From positions 124,001 to 188,000 of the forward strand of contig WACJ01000402.1 in NCBI GenBank assembly GCA_008973525.1: a stretch of DNA of 64,000 bases, written 5' to 3'. Positions 45,347 through 57,368 of this stretch are shown here, one piece after another. The position numbers and the translations under genes are program-made. This DNA is from Stenopsyche tienmushanensis (lineage: Eukaryota; Arthropoda; Insecta; Trichoptera; Stenopsychidae). Under the pieces are notes generated by a model. That model was not told the DNA's origin, made no database searches, and was given only the letters and a program-made list of their open reading frames with translations. Numbering within the stretch: the first letter of the stretch is position 1; each line of letters opens with the position of its first letter.

Positions 45347-45513
45347 GGGTCTCCCTAGATTAGCACGCAGCACAGGATAAGCTAGACACCCAACTCATGT
45401 TAACTGAGCTACCCCAGCAGCATTTGATTAGCAAACTGACGAGGTTACCTTCGCCTACCACTACTCCACATCATTACCCTATGAGTTCAACCGTTGCCCA
45501 CGGGCGTAGGGTT
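45347..45513. repeat. Second copy of the repeat at 25675-25830
   Basis: Blocks shared with the first copy include actcatgttaactgagcta (against a perfect palindrome there), ccacatcattac and gttcaaccgttgcccacggg. The similarity stops at a 12-base C run (45515-45526), which replaces the right hairpin arm. Confidence 0.65.
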
Positions 45514-45639
45514 ACCCCCCCCCCCCTGGGATTTTATAGGTGGACATCGTGATGTCTAACACCCACCCCGAGAAATTAAGGTTACAACTTTTTTGTAGAA
45601 ACGAAAAATGCTTTAACTTAATTAAAATTACACGTATAT

Positions 45640-45745
45640 CACAGATCGCGGGAGGTGGCGGGATCGCGCGACAAATTCTCGATCGGAAGAATTTACTGTG
45701 ACTGAAAAAAATGGCCGACAAACTTGCGGGACTAGACAAACTAAC
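45640..45745 (-). mobile_element. Mariner element A leader fragment
   Basis: The reverse complement carries ggccatttttttcagtcaca, gtaaattcttccgatcgaga and cccgccacctcccgcgatct-like sequence, matching 20200-20280 and 58690-58770. Only the leader region remains. Confidence 0.6.
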
Positions 45746-46328
45746 CATTAGGATCCTCCCCTACCCACCATAACTCTTACAACTGAACGGAAGATGGTCA
45801 TAGGATGCATTACCAAGGCGACGACGGCCGCAATTAAGCACTGAGAACATGAACCCGGCAGGAGATTCGAAATATCGGACAGAGATGAAATTTTAACTCT
45901 AATTTTGCCTCTCAAACAATCAAAAAACGCAATCGGGTACCCATTTTAAACGTAAGTTAAAATATATATATTAATGAATTATTAACGTAACATAATAAAT
46001 ATTTTTAATTTGCATAAAAATATTTGGTTTTGGATGACACATAGAAAATTAACGATAGTATTAAAATTTACATTGACAAAATTGGACAAAATTGTTGCAT
46101 CGATCAAAATAAAAAGAAGGAGCAAAATCGAGCGAATTTGGTCAATGATTTCTAAACATTTTTTTACACATTGGGTGCGGAGATTAGTGAATCGGAGGCA
46201 GAAACTCAATTGTCAACATATGACGACAAAATAAACATTATAATGGAATTTGTTCGTAACCGTTTGAAAACCATCAGGTATGGGATCTTCTTAGAACGTT
46301 GACGGTTTTCTTAGAATCATAATAAATA

Positions 46329-47333
46329 TTAGGGTGTACCATAATTTTCTTTCGTTTTCATGTTAAGAAAAAATAAACAATAATTTGTATTACATCAAAA
46401 TTTATTGAATTATATATGATCCATTTTGTTCTATTACCTTTCTCCATCTCTCCGGAAGCCTCATAATGCCTTCTTGCCAAAATTTCCCAGGTTTATTGGC
46501 AAAATATTGATCAAGGTACATTTTATATCATTTTTTGAATTAAAATTTTTACCACGTAAAGAATTTTTCAATGAAAGAAATAATTAATAATCTGAATGGG
46601 CAATATCTAGAGAGTATGGAGGATGAGATAAAACATCCCGCCAACAACGCCTCATCTGTTCGCTAATTCTGGCCGTTTTCTGGCAATGGCATGCTTTCGA
46701 TCAGCGGTTCCTAACCTAGGGGGAATTACCCCTGCAGGGGTAAAACAGGTGTTCTGCGGGGGTAATCGTGCTGGTAATTTTTGTATGTAGATAATAAAAT
46801 GGCAGATCAGCGCCATGTGGCTGAGCACAAATTTTAAAGAGTGGTAAAATCAGTTTCCCTGATAGGCCAAAGGGGTAACCATACTGAAAAGGTTAGGAAG
46901 CACTGCTTTAGATTGTCTAGTTGGCAAAACATATTTTGTTGAATTGATCGTTTCATCTTGCTGATGTAACTCATAATAAACTACCCTCTTCCAATCACAC
47001 CAAATGCATAGCAAAACTTTTTTTAAATGTAGGCCAGGTTTAGCTACAGTTAAATCTTTTGTACCCTTGCTCCAAGAACGTTTACGTTGGATATTCTCAT
47101 AGAGTATCCAACTTTCATCTCCAATGACAAGTCTCTTCAAAAAAGGTTGGCTATTATGTCGCTGAAGAAATACGCTGAAGTTTATTTGAGTCAGTCAGTT
47201 CATGAGGAAGCCACACATATGAACGATGGATGTAGCCCAATTTTATCAGATGATTATGGATTATGCAAACAGTATATCGCGGCTATGATCTGATCTGTGT
47301 TCATTTGCGAAAGAAACTTATGGAGCAACCTAA
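46329..47333 (-). mobile_element. Irritans-type mariner, about 1.0 kb, both ends and TA duplication
   Basis: The left end TTAGGGTGTACCATAATTTT and the right end (read inward) TTAGGTTGCTCCATAAGTTT are inverted repeats. TA flanks both sides (46327-46328, 47334-47335). The minus strand encodes decayed transposase: near 46930-47140, MKRLVIGDESWILYENI, SWSKGTKDL, and GLHLKKVLLCIWCDWKRVVY. The last residues of the transposase and the HTH region are eroded by deletions, and the hAT MITE at 46702-46905 lies inside. Confidence 0.9.
46702..46905 (+). mobile_element. hAT-type MITE, 204 bp, nested in mariner, target duplication
   Basis: The ends CAGCGGTTCCTAACCT and AGGTTAGGAAGCACTG are inverted repeats. 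The flanking octamers are ctttcgat (46694-46701) and ctttagat (46906-46913), matching at 7 of 8 positions. The uninterrupted mariner at 54664-54671 has ctttagat once, giving an empty site. It contains no coding sequence. A decayed relative is at 25884-26043. Confidence 0.9.
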
Positions 47334-47411
47334 TAGTATAAAGCTACATAAATATATCATACACTTAAAACTCAGTCTGGTGCCAAAAATGGTTCTATTT
47401 GAAACGCCATT

Positions 47412-47554
47412 ATGGGGCCCAACAATTTCAACAGTGTTATGGTTCATTTATACGCAAGCTTCACTCATGCTGCGCGCTCCTCAGAGAAATTGGATCTGTG
47501 TAGACGATATGTGGTGGACAAACGAATATAGCATCTCACTTGTCAAAGGGTTAA
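47412..47554 (+). repeat. TTAA-type MITE family, right half ending in TTAA
   Basis: Shared blocks are tttcaacagtgttatggttc, cttcactcatgctgcgcgct, cctcagagaaattggat and gaatatagcatctcac. The terminus cttgtcaaagggttaa has its TTAA at 47551-47554. The left half is absent. Confidence 0.7.
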
Positions 47555-49166
47555 TGGAAAAGATATAAAAATCAATGGAATTATTTCTAGACATTCACAG
47601 AAATATAGCAAAGAGAATAAGGAATTGAGAACTTGTACCCTAACAAATCGCCGTTGGATTTCAACGAGCGGCCAAGCGCCAAACGCGTTGTCAAAATCAT
47701 CATTGAAAAATACCAAAAGCAAAACCGATCCTTCAAATATTCAAGAACGTTATTGGGGTCATCATGTACCACCGGTGATGTACCGCTCCCGTGCATATGT
47801 CGCATAGAAAATCGCACGGTGCTAATTTTACGATCTTTCCTCCCGGACGATATCGAAGAAGGCACTTTGCGGACGGCGGATTATGACTCTGAAAGACCGC
47901 AAGTGGCTCAAGGAGCGCATTCGTCCATTTCGATATTGATGGGTTATGGTCGGCGTCCAAGACGCTTCGACCGCCATGAGAACAGCCATTAAAGACGATA
48001 CCCGCGGCGCACCTTTCCATACCCTTCTCCGAAATGCGGTCGCATGTGGGAACGTCTCTTTCGCCAATAACTCTCGCTATGATCGCTCACTACCAACCAA
48101 GTCAATCTGCGAAGCTACCGCCAATATCTTTCCCATCGGCCGAAGACATATTCAATGACGCGGAAGATATGGGATGAGACTTCCCATTAACAGTGCATAA
48201 ATTGATAATCGTATTGACGTGTGCAAGAACACAATGTTGTAAGCGTGTACAAGAATACTGCGAGCGTTACGGCGCCAGAATACAAAATATCCTAGGATTA
48301 TGGCGATCATGACGTTGGAATTATTAAATCGTTACAAAGTAATATTTCTACGGATAATCTTTGCAATCCAGTTTCATATTACAACATTTAAAACGTCATT
48401 TTAATCAGAAGTGTCAGCTTATTTATAAATATATCGGCGGATGTGCGGAAAAGAGCCTCCCAGTCGGAGGATTTATGTGAGAAATTTCACTTTGGCACAA
48501 TGATATTGTTTATCTTTGAATGTTTAATGGAAGTTTGTTCGCAATCTTCATCTCTCTTGTTACGTCGCGATAACGAATGAGCAAAATGCACCACAAGGGT
48601 TGAACACTGATACGCTGATGCACATAAACTATTCATATTCGAGCATTTATGAGTATCGACGATATCGCTGCTTGGCATCTGGAGGGTTAAAACAGATCAT
48701 GTCATCCTGCATTACATCAAATATTTAAATCAACAACGCACAACATAATGGGAAAGATTTCACCAGAGACGGAGAGACTTTTATGCGGTAGTTTCACACA
48801 TTTAAACACATATTTTGCGCCAAACTTAGATCTCAGTCCTTGGTGCATCACTCGTCATTTTTTTCGCATTCTTGGCTTATAAGGATTCATTAAAACTATT
48901 TTTCTTTTTCAAATTGAGACGAAACACTCCGCTTCTAATGACCCCCAAGTGTGGTCCTCGCTACCGAATAGAGTAACAGTCGGAAACTTTGACAGCGGCG
49001 AAGACAACGAAATGGGGATTCGCCAATTTGGTCGCAATAATGTTTCAGGTCCAGATAATCAAACCAAAAATTGAGACGATCGATCAGAAATGCTGAAAAA
49101 TCTGACAAGTTAAATTTGTCGATTGAATCCGAAACATTATAACAAGAGTCCGAGAACTAACCAAAC

Positions 49167-49214
49167 TACAATCAACTCTTCTATAACAAAGTGTACGCTA
49201 TAGGAGGGTTGATG
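49167..49214. mobile_element. Diverged pogo-like terminal fragment
   Basis: The sequence atcaactcttctataacaaa followed by gctataggagggttgatgg is a near-palindromic pair of the ends seen at 29175-29196 and 60836-60886. It may be a MITE reduced to its two ends. Confidence 0.45.
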
Positions 49215-51760
49215 GTAATAATTCTAATGGCGAGGATAAATGGCCAAATTGATACGTAATATAATTATTTAATAAGCTCCAATTTAACATTGCTCGATGG
49301 CTGTTCAGGGGCTGATTTATTAGTACTCCCGAAAGTGTGGAAAAAAATAGGGTCTTTCAAATAATAATTTATGGAAAATTTACGGTTGTATTCTATTATA
49401 TTTTATTCATATAAAAGCATTCGACTAATGGAGAATAAATTCGTGCAGGTGATGTAGCGAGACGAACGGATGGAATGTGGAGAGGAATGTCAGATGACCG
49501 ATATATACTGAACGATCTATAGTTTGAGGTCATTCGAATTGATTTCTTCTTTGTGTAAAGCAAACGAATACTTCATGGACAGCGATAAATCGTCAGCCCA
49601 CGACGACGGCGTCGCTGGTTCGATCCACTCGTAACGTCGCCGCTTTGACGAATGTTCCGAGATTACAAGATCCCATTGACACAGATAGAGGAAACGAGGC
49701 CTCAAATCGGCGCATTACTATAGTTTGTGAATTTATCATAGGTTCGTTCGTGAGAGGTGCTAGTTACCGGACGGCGGACGGCGGCGCGTGATGCTGCTCA
49801 CCTCACCCGACCGGCTCGGGCTCGGGGGTCACTGGGTATACAATAGCACTATGTGAAAATAATAGCCGGTCACACCGACCAGGGATGGCCAAATGATGCA
49901 CATGCACCATCGAAACTGGAGACCCATCTGCAAACAGGATCATCCAGACAGAACCGCCCTCTAGTATGCCCCAATCATCTGAGTATCGTATCGGAAGCAA
50001 GACTCCCCAAGGAAAAGACCCCAACCAATTAAGATCATACTCTACTCCAATCACAGTGTCAAGATTTAGAGCATCGCTTCGTCGTTGTCCAAAGCGTCGA
50101 AGAATCGACGTGGTAAATTTTGCATATCGTGAATATCCATTGGGTGCACAATCTCTGACCGCAGATGCACAATGGATGCAGGCGGGCTTTCGATTTTTTC
50201 TCCTCATTTAGAAGCATCGACTGAGATAATATCCGAGTTCAAACGATGCTCGGTCGGTCTTTAATGGACCGGGCGCACTTGACCGGTCGATGCGATGCAT
50301 CGTCTTTGTCCCACTGGATATGCATGAGATAAATCCCAATGTCAATTATTTCGAAGAAAGCATCGACGTCATCGTTTGGGCAAAAATCGCGGACATTGTT
50401 GCACGTATAGAAATGCATTCACACGCGCATTATGCAACTCATTTCACTTGTGACAAATGCAATATTCAAATCTGACGTCAGCTCGACGCGTGCCTCTCAC
50501 AGCAAATAAATGCAGTGCACCACTCGCTGGTGCGTCATTAATTTATATATTAGGTTATCCCGAAAGAAATCCATTCATTTTTTATTTCAATTATTTAACC
50601 TTTTAATGAGTATGCACTCACATGTTGAGGGCGCACTCGAGCTATTAAGGAGTATACTTGCACACATTGCTGCACGAATTGCTGCTCAATAATGAATCGA
50701 TTACTTCAGACATATTGGCGACCATTAGAAAGATTGAAGAAGAAACTCAATGAATTCTCAAATTATTCATCCAGAACTCATCAATAAATCTTGCATCATG
50801 ACACGGCGAGACTCCATTCAGCAAAAAATAGTCTAAAAACAAGCTGAACTCAAACGTATGTGTACGAAAATAATGGATTTCTTTCGATAAAGACCTTAAT
50901 ATATCAAATAAGATTCCAAAAAGAAGCAAAACTAACCATTAAACCCGGATTAACCATTGTTTTTTATATTCTGTTTTCATGTCGTTAACATTATTCATTG
51001 AAATTCTACAGCAGGGGTGTCAGATATAACACCCTTGATATTGCATACGAACACAATGGAAGGCACCCATCCACTTTACAATGAAAATTCCTTTGTAAAA
51101 ATACCACCGAGCTCCATTATTAATAAACACAAATCTATTGAGAAGAAAATAAAAGCTCTATCGTGGGATAAGAAAACAATACAGACTTCCGACATTCATA
51201 TAATTCCTCACGATGCAGAATAAGAAAACCCTAAACCATATTGCATGCTTCTCTAGCAAGCATGAATTACATCAAATGGGGAGAAAATCATAATATCGAA
51301 TCGTGGGTAGAAATCGCAGATTCACAGGCGAACAGCTTTTATAATTATATATATCCTTTTTTAATAAAACCCTCAGGAACCAATGAAATATCAATAAACG
51401 ATAGCACTTTACATTATCGCTTATAATTATGTTTTCACTCACATCATCCCAGCAAATATATGTGGGAATAAAGACGTCGCTTCATGAGTTGACTTTTGAT
51501 CGCAAGTGTAAAGAGTGCCTTATAATTATTTATGATTCAAAAGGCGTTCACTTGTCGTCGAAATTTCGCATTTAATCGCGATTTCGCCTTGTAATTTTAA
51601 ATTTAAATTCGACAAGATAAATTATCGAGTCGGCAGCAGAAGATGACTTCCACAGTGGTTCGGTGTAGCTGAAGGCGTTCAAGTCCACGAAGCAGAATAA
51701 CATTAAATCTTTGAATATATGTGGTTTAAAAATTCAAAATTAAATCCTTGCTCGATTAAA

Positions 51761-51850
51761 ATTGATCCACACAAATCCACTTTTCTCTCAGGAGCGCGCA
51801 GCGTGAGTGAAGCTTGTATATCAATAAATGCACCTTGACAATGGTGTCTT
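51761..51850 (-). repeat. TTAA-type MITE family fragment
   Basis: The reverse complement carries aaggtgcatttattgatata, tcactcacgctgcgcgctcc and aagtggatttgtgtgg. Both ends are missing. Confidence 0.65.
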
Positions 51851-54309
51851 CAGTTTTAGAAACAAAATAATGCTTTTGTTGATTTGCAAGATTGATATCG
51901 ATGAATTTGATCCAAAACATAATCGCAGATTTAATAAATTGTTAGATGGATAGCATTGATCGAAGATTATCATTTCAATCATTGACAATAAGCATATTTG
52001 TCAAAATTGAATCATTCTATTAACATCCCATGAAGGAGGAACGCTTTTCTCTTTAATTAAACCATTTCGAAATCCAAATTGAAATTCAGCAATGTGGTTG
52101 TCGACATGGCTCATTAAACTTATTGTGCTATAATCACCACATTCTTTTGCATTTTATTTGGTAATATAATGAAAGTTAAACTGAACCAAGCAGATGATGG
52201 CACAGTTCCATCGTCGTTACCTCATCGTCAAATGTCGAATGCTGGATGCGAACTGGCCGCGATCTTATCTGCTCGAGGACACGGTTCTTACTGATAACAA
52301 ATAGATTATTTTAAATTAACCGACGATGAGCCACTAAATTCATATATGTGGGTGGAATAAAATAAATAAAACATCGACTGAAAAAAGTAATACAATTCTA
52401 CATCGCCATCAATGTGTGTGCTTTATGTCAATTTTCTTTGATCTCGTAAATATTGAATAGGAGTACAGATTTGTCGGGTCACCTACGCGTGAAGAAAGCA
52501 CGCGGTCGTGCGCCGTGTTGGGTTTCTTCGTGGACAGTGAGATATGGTCCATAAATCGACCTCATCCATCCTGCATGGCTAATAAAGAAATATATTTTTA
52601 GTAATTGGGTGGCGTCGGACGTACGCACCATCCTAGTCGTTTCGGCTGGAAGCATAACGGTGAACAACACATTGTGAGCACAATTGACGCCATAGATCAT
52701 CCTCTGGCGAAGAGCCAGTTCTGCGCCAGGTCAGGGAGCGCTTCACCCACTTCCCAGGAGACCGAGAGTTCAACGGTTAATCTGCACTACTCTATATGGT
52801 CTACCAGTATACCATATACGCCATGGAGCAAAATCAATTTATTTATAATCTATTTTATTGTTGCTGCCTTATCGCGACCGCCGCATAATTCACAGGGCGC
52901 TCCCGCATGCCGTTTCGGATGCGAAGAGACCTCGACGTAAATAATAACGAATCAAACATTCCATTCAAATTTATCTCGGATCATATGCAAATGCATTCAG
53001 GACGATTTATTTTCAGAGTCTTCGTCGCGTTTGCTCGGCTGCATGCACAAATGGGCCACGCCGAATAGAAACCAGCATACCCGAGCTGACATCTGCAGAC
53101 TTCCTCGATAAGATGCTTCAGCAGATTTTCAATGAAATAGCACACGACATCGCGAATGTCCTTTGCCTACACAAGCAGGCTAGATCGTATCGGCTGGACA
53201 GTCGACAGTGTATGCATTTTGCAAGACCCAATTGAATGGATCCGGATGATTCGCCAGAGCACAGGATGATGCCGAGTGTCGACCCAGAGATCATATGCGC
53301 ACGTGCCGAAAACGCTACTTCGGCAATTATCCCGATTCCCAGGGCGATCGCTCAATCGATGGATGTCGATATTGATATGCTGAACGGCGCAGCGTTTCGG
53401 AGAAGCGGCAGCACCCCTCCTCGCAACGACGGCGCCTCAGCTAGCGGTAGTTGACACTTTCGCACAAGAGCCCCTCTTAACGTTCCGATCACGGCCGCGA
53501 AGACGCAATCAATGGATTCGTGTCCTTTTGTAACGAAGATCACGTGAGAACGCCATTATGCAACATGCGCGAGATAAGAATGCCGCATGCAGCAGCAGGG
53601 CGGACTCGAGGACGGCCCAAGGGCTCCTCCTTTTGTCGTCCGTTTCGACCGAGTCACGAAGCGATCAACTCCGATTTTGATTGTCCCATTTGCGTTGCGC
53701 TCGGACGCCCGAATGTCATTCCCGCAGACTTATCCCCCGGTGCCATTAATCTCGCAGGCAAATAAACGACAGAGTTACGCGCTGACCAATTACCGGACAC
53801 ATCCGCGATTTATGAAAACGTGTGTTGCGAATACGATTTCCGTCACGATAGTAGAAAATATATTCCCGGCGGCGTTCCGAATACGGCCTCTCGCACAATA
53901 AACATCGTCTAAAAACGATTGCGGCTTTGTATTTGGTATAAAATATTAAACGCGGACACATCGCAACTATCCTCTAAAAGAAGAAATTATAACCGCGACC
54001 GAAGCGATTCGATGTGACATAGGAGCGATAATTTAGATCGGACGTCATCCCCCGTAAATAAGATTATCTAATTGAAAATAGGCGGCAATAAAAGCGAACT
54101 CAGGAATCGCCCACGCGCCTAACGACCACCGAGGGAACTGACGCCTTCTTCATTACACAATGAGATATATTACCCTAACAAACCCTTAGTCTGAGCATCA
54201 TACCATATTGAAAAATCGAAAATTTGCACCCATTTCTACAAAGCTAATTTTTGTTTCAGTCAACTGTACTGGATCTTGTTTTGGTCTTGTAAAGTCTCGG
54301 TCCTATGTA

Positions 54310-55157
54310 TTAGGGTGTCCCATAGGTTTCTTTCGTTTTCATATTAAGAAAAAAATAAACATTAATTCGTCAAAATTGATTAAATAATATATGATCCATT
54401 ATGTTCCAAAATGCCAAAATTTCCCAGGTTTTTGTAGGCAAAATATTGATCAAGATAAGAAGGTAGGAATTTTTCAATGAAAGAAATAAATAATAATCTA
54501 AAGGGCCAATGTCAAGAGAGTATGGAGGATGACGTTAAACATCCCGGTCAAATGATAATAATTTATTTCTGACGGGCAAAGACACGTGTGGCCTGGTGTT
54601 ATCGTGATGAAAAACAACGCATCGTCTATTCGCTAATTCTGGCCGTTTTTTGGCAATTGCATCCTTTAGATTGTCTAGTTGGAAACAATATTTTGTTGAA
54701 TTGATCGCTTCACTTTCCTGAATTAGCCCATAATAAACTAGCCCCTTCCAGTCCTACCAAATGCATAGCAAACTTTTTTTTGGATATAGGCCAGTTTTAG
54801 CTACAGTTAAAGCTTCTGTACCCTTTGTCCAGGACCGTTTACGTTGGATATTCTCATACATTATCCAACATTCATCTCCAGTGTCAAGTCTCTTAAAAAA
54901 AGGTTGGCTATAATGTCGTTGGAGAAGAAGATCGCATGTTGAAATACGCTGAAGTTTATTTAAGTCAGTCAGTTCATGAGGAAGCCACAAATCTGAACGA
55001 TTGATGTAGCCCAATTTTGTCAGATGATTACGGATGGATGTTTGTGGAATTTCTAACTTGTTAGCTATTTTACGAACAGTATATCGCGGGTTTTCTTGAA
55101 CCATGGCTATGATTAGATCTGTGTTCATTTGCGAAAGACACTAATGGGACAACTTAA
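54310..55157 (-). mobile_element. Irritans-type mariner, 848 bp, internally deleted, best-preserved N-terminus
   Basis: The left end TTAGGGTGTCCCATAGGTTT and right end (inward) TTAAGTTGTCCCATTAGTGT are inverted repeats preceded by TA at 54308-54309. The minus-strand frame 54754-55128 runs MNTDLIIAMVQENPRYTVRK, LEIPQTSIRNHLTKLGYINR and then HELTDLNKLQRISTCDLLLQ, RHYSQPFFKRLDTGDECWIM and YENIQRKRSWTKG. So the second helix-turn-helix and the first catalytic aspartate (TGDE) remain, but the frame ends at LLCIW. The DDE core is deleted. It provides the uninterrupted reference for the insertions at 38008 and 46702. Confidence 0.92.
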
Positions 55158-55194
55158 TATAATTTTAATATTAGGCCTTGTGTGGCGAACAATT

Positions 55195-55345
55195 TATTTA
55201 CTATCATACATTGTGTTGATATTGAGTTGGAATAACACTGAGGAAAGGGAGTTAAAAAAAAGTTGTAGGAGAGTTTGACAATGTGGTCACTTAGAATTGG
55301 GATGTCGACTTCAAAGTGTAGTTGGGAGTTTCAAAGATACCTGTG
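55195..55345 (-). mobile_element. Jockey-like LINE reverse transcriptase C-terminal fragment
   Basis: In one minus-strand frame this reads YL, stop, NSQLHFEVDIPILSDHIVKL and SYNFF. It aligns with YLRNSQLQYEANIPPIKDHI and EYLSTNFF in the larger LINE at 15380-16902. The two are clearly different lineages. The fragment stops where the hAT copy starts at 55348 and could not be followed beyond it. Confidence 0.7.
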
Positions 55346-55347
55346 AG

Positions 55348-56309
55348 TAGGGAACCCAATCCCGGGATCCCGGGATCCCGGACAGTTTTAGGTACTTAAG
55401 AATCCCGGGATTAGAAAACGTAATCCCGAAATTTTCGGGAAATTGAAATTTTTATCTAACAGAAATCGTACACCTCACCAACACGATGAAGGCTACTAAA
55501 TCGAGACATTCCCGACGAAATCTGGACGCTTGGAAACAGTGACATAATTACCAATTGGCGAACATAGGCGACACCTAGGGGCAGTGAATGTCTAATATAT
55601 GTATACATATAAACAGTACATATATGTTTTTCAAATTGTTATATTTACCTTCCCCACCGGTGATGTATTTACTACACCTCGACTCTAATAATGTGAATAT
55701 CAATATGAAATATAATAGATACGGGGTTCAGAATTTTTGCATTCCTCCGTAATGTAATTACGAATCACATCAAAGTATTATAGTATGTAAGTATTCATCT
55801 GCAGCGACGGAAATAAATCATTTGTAGGGAAATCGGGAATTTTGCGAGTTTTAGTCCGTGTCTCAGCAGAAAGGAATTTTATCAGTCACATTGATGGTGT
55901 TATACGAAAATGAGGGCTCACGCGATCATCAATTCGAACTAGCATTTAAATATATGATGACGATACCACCAACGAGTGTGGAAGCTGAGCGTGCATTTTC
56001 AGCAGCAAGTTGCCTGACTTTCAAAATCAGATTCAGACTAAATGACGAAACACTGATGTTTATTGTTAATGTTACTTCGGGCATATTTTCAAAATAATAT
56101 TTGATTTTTTTAGTGTTTTATTTATCTATTTTTGAATTGTATTTTTATCTTTTCTTAAATAAATAAAATTCTTTGGTCTTCAAGTGATTTTTTATATTGA
56201 ACAAATGGACTTCTTAGTAATTTTTGATCAAATTTATCAATGTAATTTCTTAAAATATTGAAAATCCCAATCCCGGGATCGAAATTTTGGGTCGGGATTG
56301 GATTCCCTA
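55348..56309 (+). mobile_element. hAT copy, 962 bp, with hATC remnant
   Basis: The termini are TAGGGAACCCAATCCCGG and GGGATTGGATTCCCTA. It follows the 38008-39008 copy throughout, with a shorter right subterminal block. The frame 55858-56097 carries MMTIPPTSVEAERAFSAAS and LTFKIRFRLNDET, the hATC core. The flanking octamers (cctgtgag at 55340-55347, tagtgtct after the element) do not match, so one flank was probably deleted later. Confidence 0.88.
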
Positions 56310-57019
56310 GTAGTGTCTATATGCTATAAATAATAAAAGTTACAGTCTACCAAGCTTTCAACGTTGCGGACAAATTCGAAACCTAAATGATTCTACATAC
56401 CGGCATTAAATTAAAATCTACAAAGCTGCTATTCTGTCCACAAATAGTTTACGTTAATTACTATCAAATAAACGTCATCTGCTTTCAATACAAGGTTGCT
56501 AGGGCTTCGGTAGACATGGCTTAAGTTGTAGCGCAATGCAAAATTATAAGCAACTACAACATAGTTTCAGTCTTGAATGTATAAGACATTTATATAATAT
56601 TTATTAACATGTCTCAAAAATTGTTATAAATTTCGATAACAATATTTTTTTATGAATAATATTTTAAGTTTCTTCAATGCGCAATGGGTGTTTAATCAGC
56701 ATTCCGAATTAATTCCCTATGTAGATACGATTCGTTAAACTATTTCATGCGTTGATTACCTCAATGAGCCTTATGCTCGTAACTAATCGCTACAAGATTT
56801 GCAGATACAAATCTGGCATGTACTAGACAAAAGGAAGCAGTTACAGGATCCTTCCCACACAAGACATATCACAACTTCAATAAACCTGCTGAAGGCTCAC
56901 AGATAAACAACATATTATATAATGGAATATATTTATTTTAAATTAAGTATTATAAAGTGTCCAGATCCGAAACTAACAAAGTTCTCATCCGGCATTGAAT
57001 GCGGCTTTTTTAAAATTTA

Positions 57020-57180
57020 GATTGGAATACCACAAAAGCCAATAAAACACTCAAAGATATTTATGGTGAAGTGATAACAGTCGGCAGATATTGTTTCCAG
57101 AAATAATCGCGCAATAGAAGATTAAGGGATGAAACAAGAACGGAAAGATCTTCGAATTTTGATAACGATGATCTAAAATC
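57020..57180 (+). pseudogene. Mariner transposase N-terminal relic, second copy
   Basis: The segment parallels 18190-18370: gccaataaaacactcaaaga, gtgataacagtcggcagata, then tcttcgaattttgataacga. Several indels break the frame. Confidence 0.6.
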
Positions 57181-57368
57181 TCTAACCGAGTCAGATTCAT
57201 GACAAACAATCAAGGAGTTATCGTATCGATTGGGATCTCATTTAAAACTCATTAACAAAATTAATAGGATGGATGTTATGGAGTAGGATGCATACAACAT
57301 ACAGACAGACAAACATATCTCTCATGGATAGGATTGAATTGGATGACACTTGTATTGTAAATACGAAC

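Larger units (their letters stand above)
45308..57368 (-). other. Smg6 intron (12.1 kb) with mariner, hAT and LINE remains
   Basis: This phase 1 intron has donor GAAG|GTTCGT at 57368 (weak) and acceptor TTCTTCTGCAG| at 45308. It contains the second copy of the 25.7-kb repeat (45347-45513), a poly-C run (45515-45526), two mariners (46329-47333, 54310-55157), MITE fragments at 47412-47554 and 51761-51850, a LINE fragment (55195-55345) and a hAT copy (55348-56309). No recognisable gene is in 47600-49160, 49220-51750 or 51850-54300. The GC-richer parts 47640-48170, 49500-50220 and 52900-54150 have open frames on both strands without family signatures. Confidence 0.85.

Noticed and set aside
45515..45526. 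Run of 12 C
   Set aside because: Simple homopolymer, possibly a sequencing or assembly artefact; no function can be inferred.
47587..48158. Several overlapping frames (up to 119 codons) on both strands
   Set aside because: No motif in any frame, no splice-compatible structure and no repeat relation; probably chance in a GC-richer stretch.
52479..53961. Cluster of frames of 60-111 codons on both strands
   Set aside because: No recognised protein in any frame; treated as non-coding GC-richer DNA.
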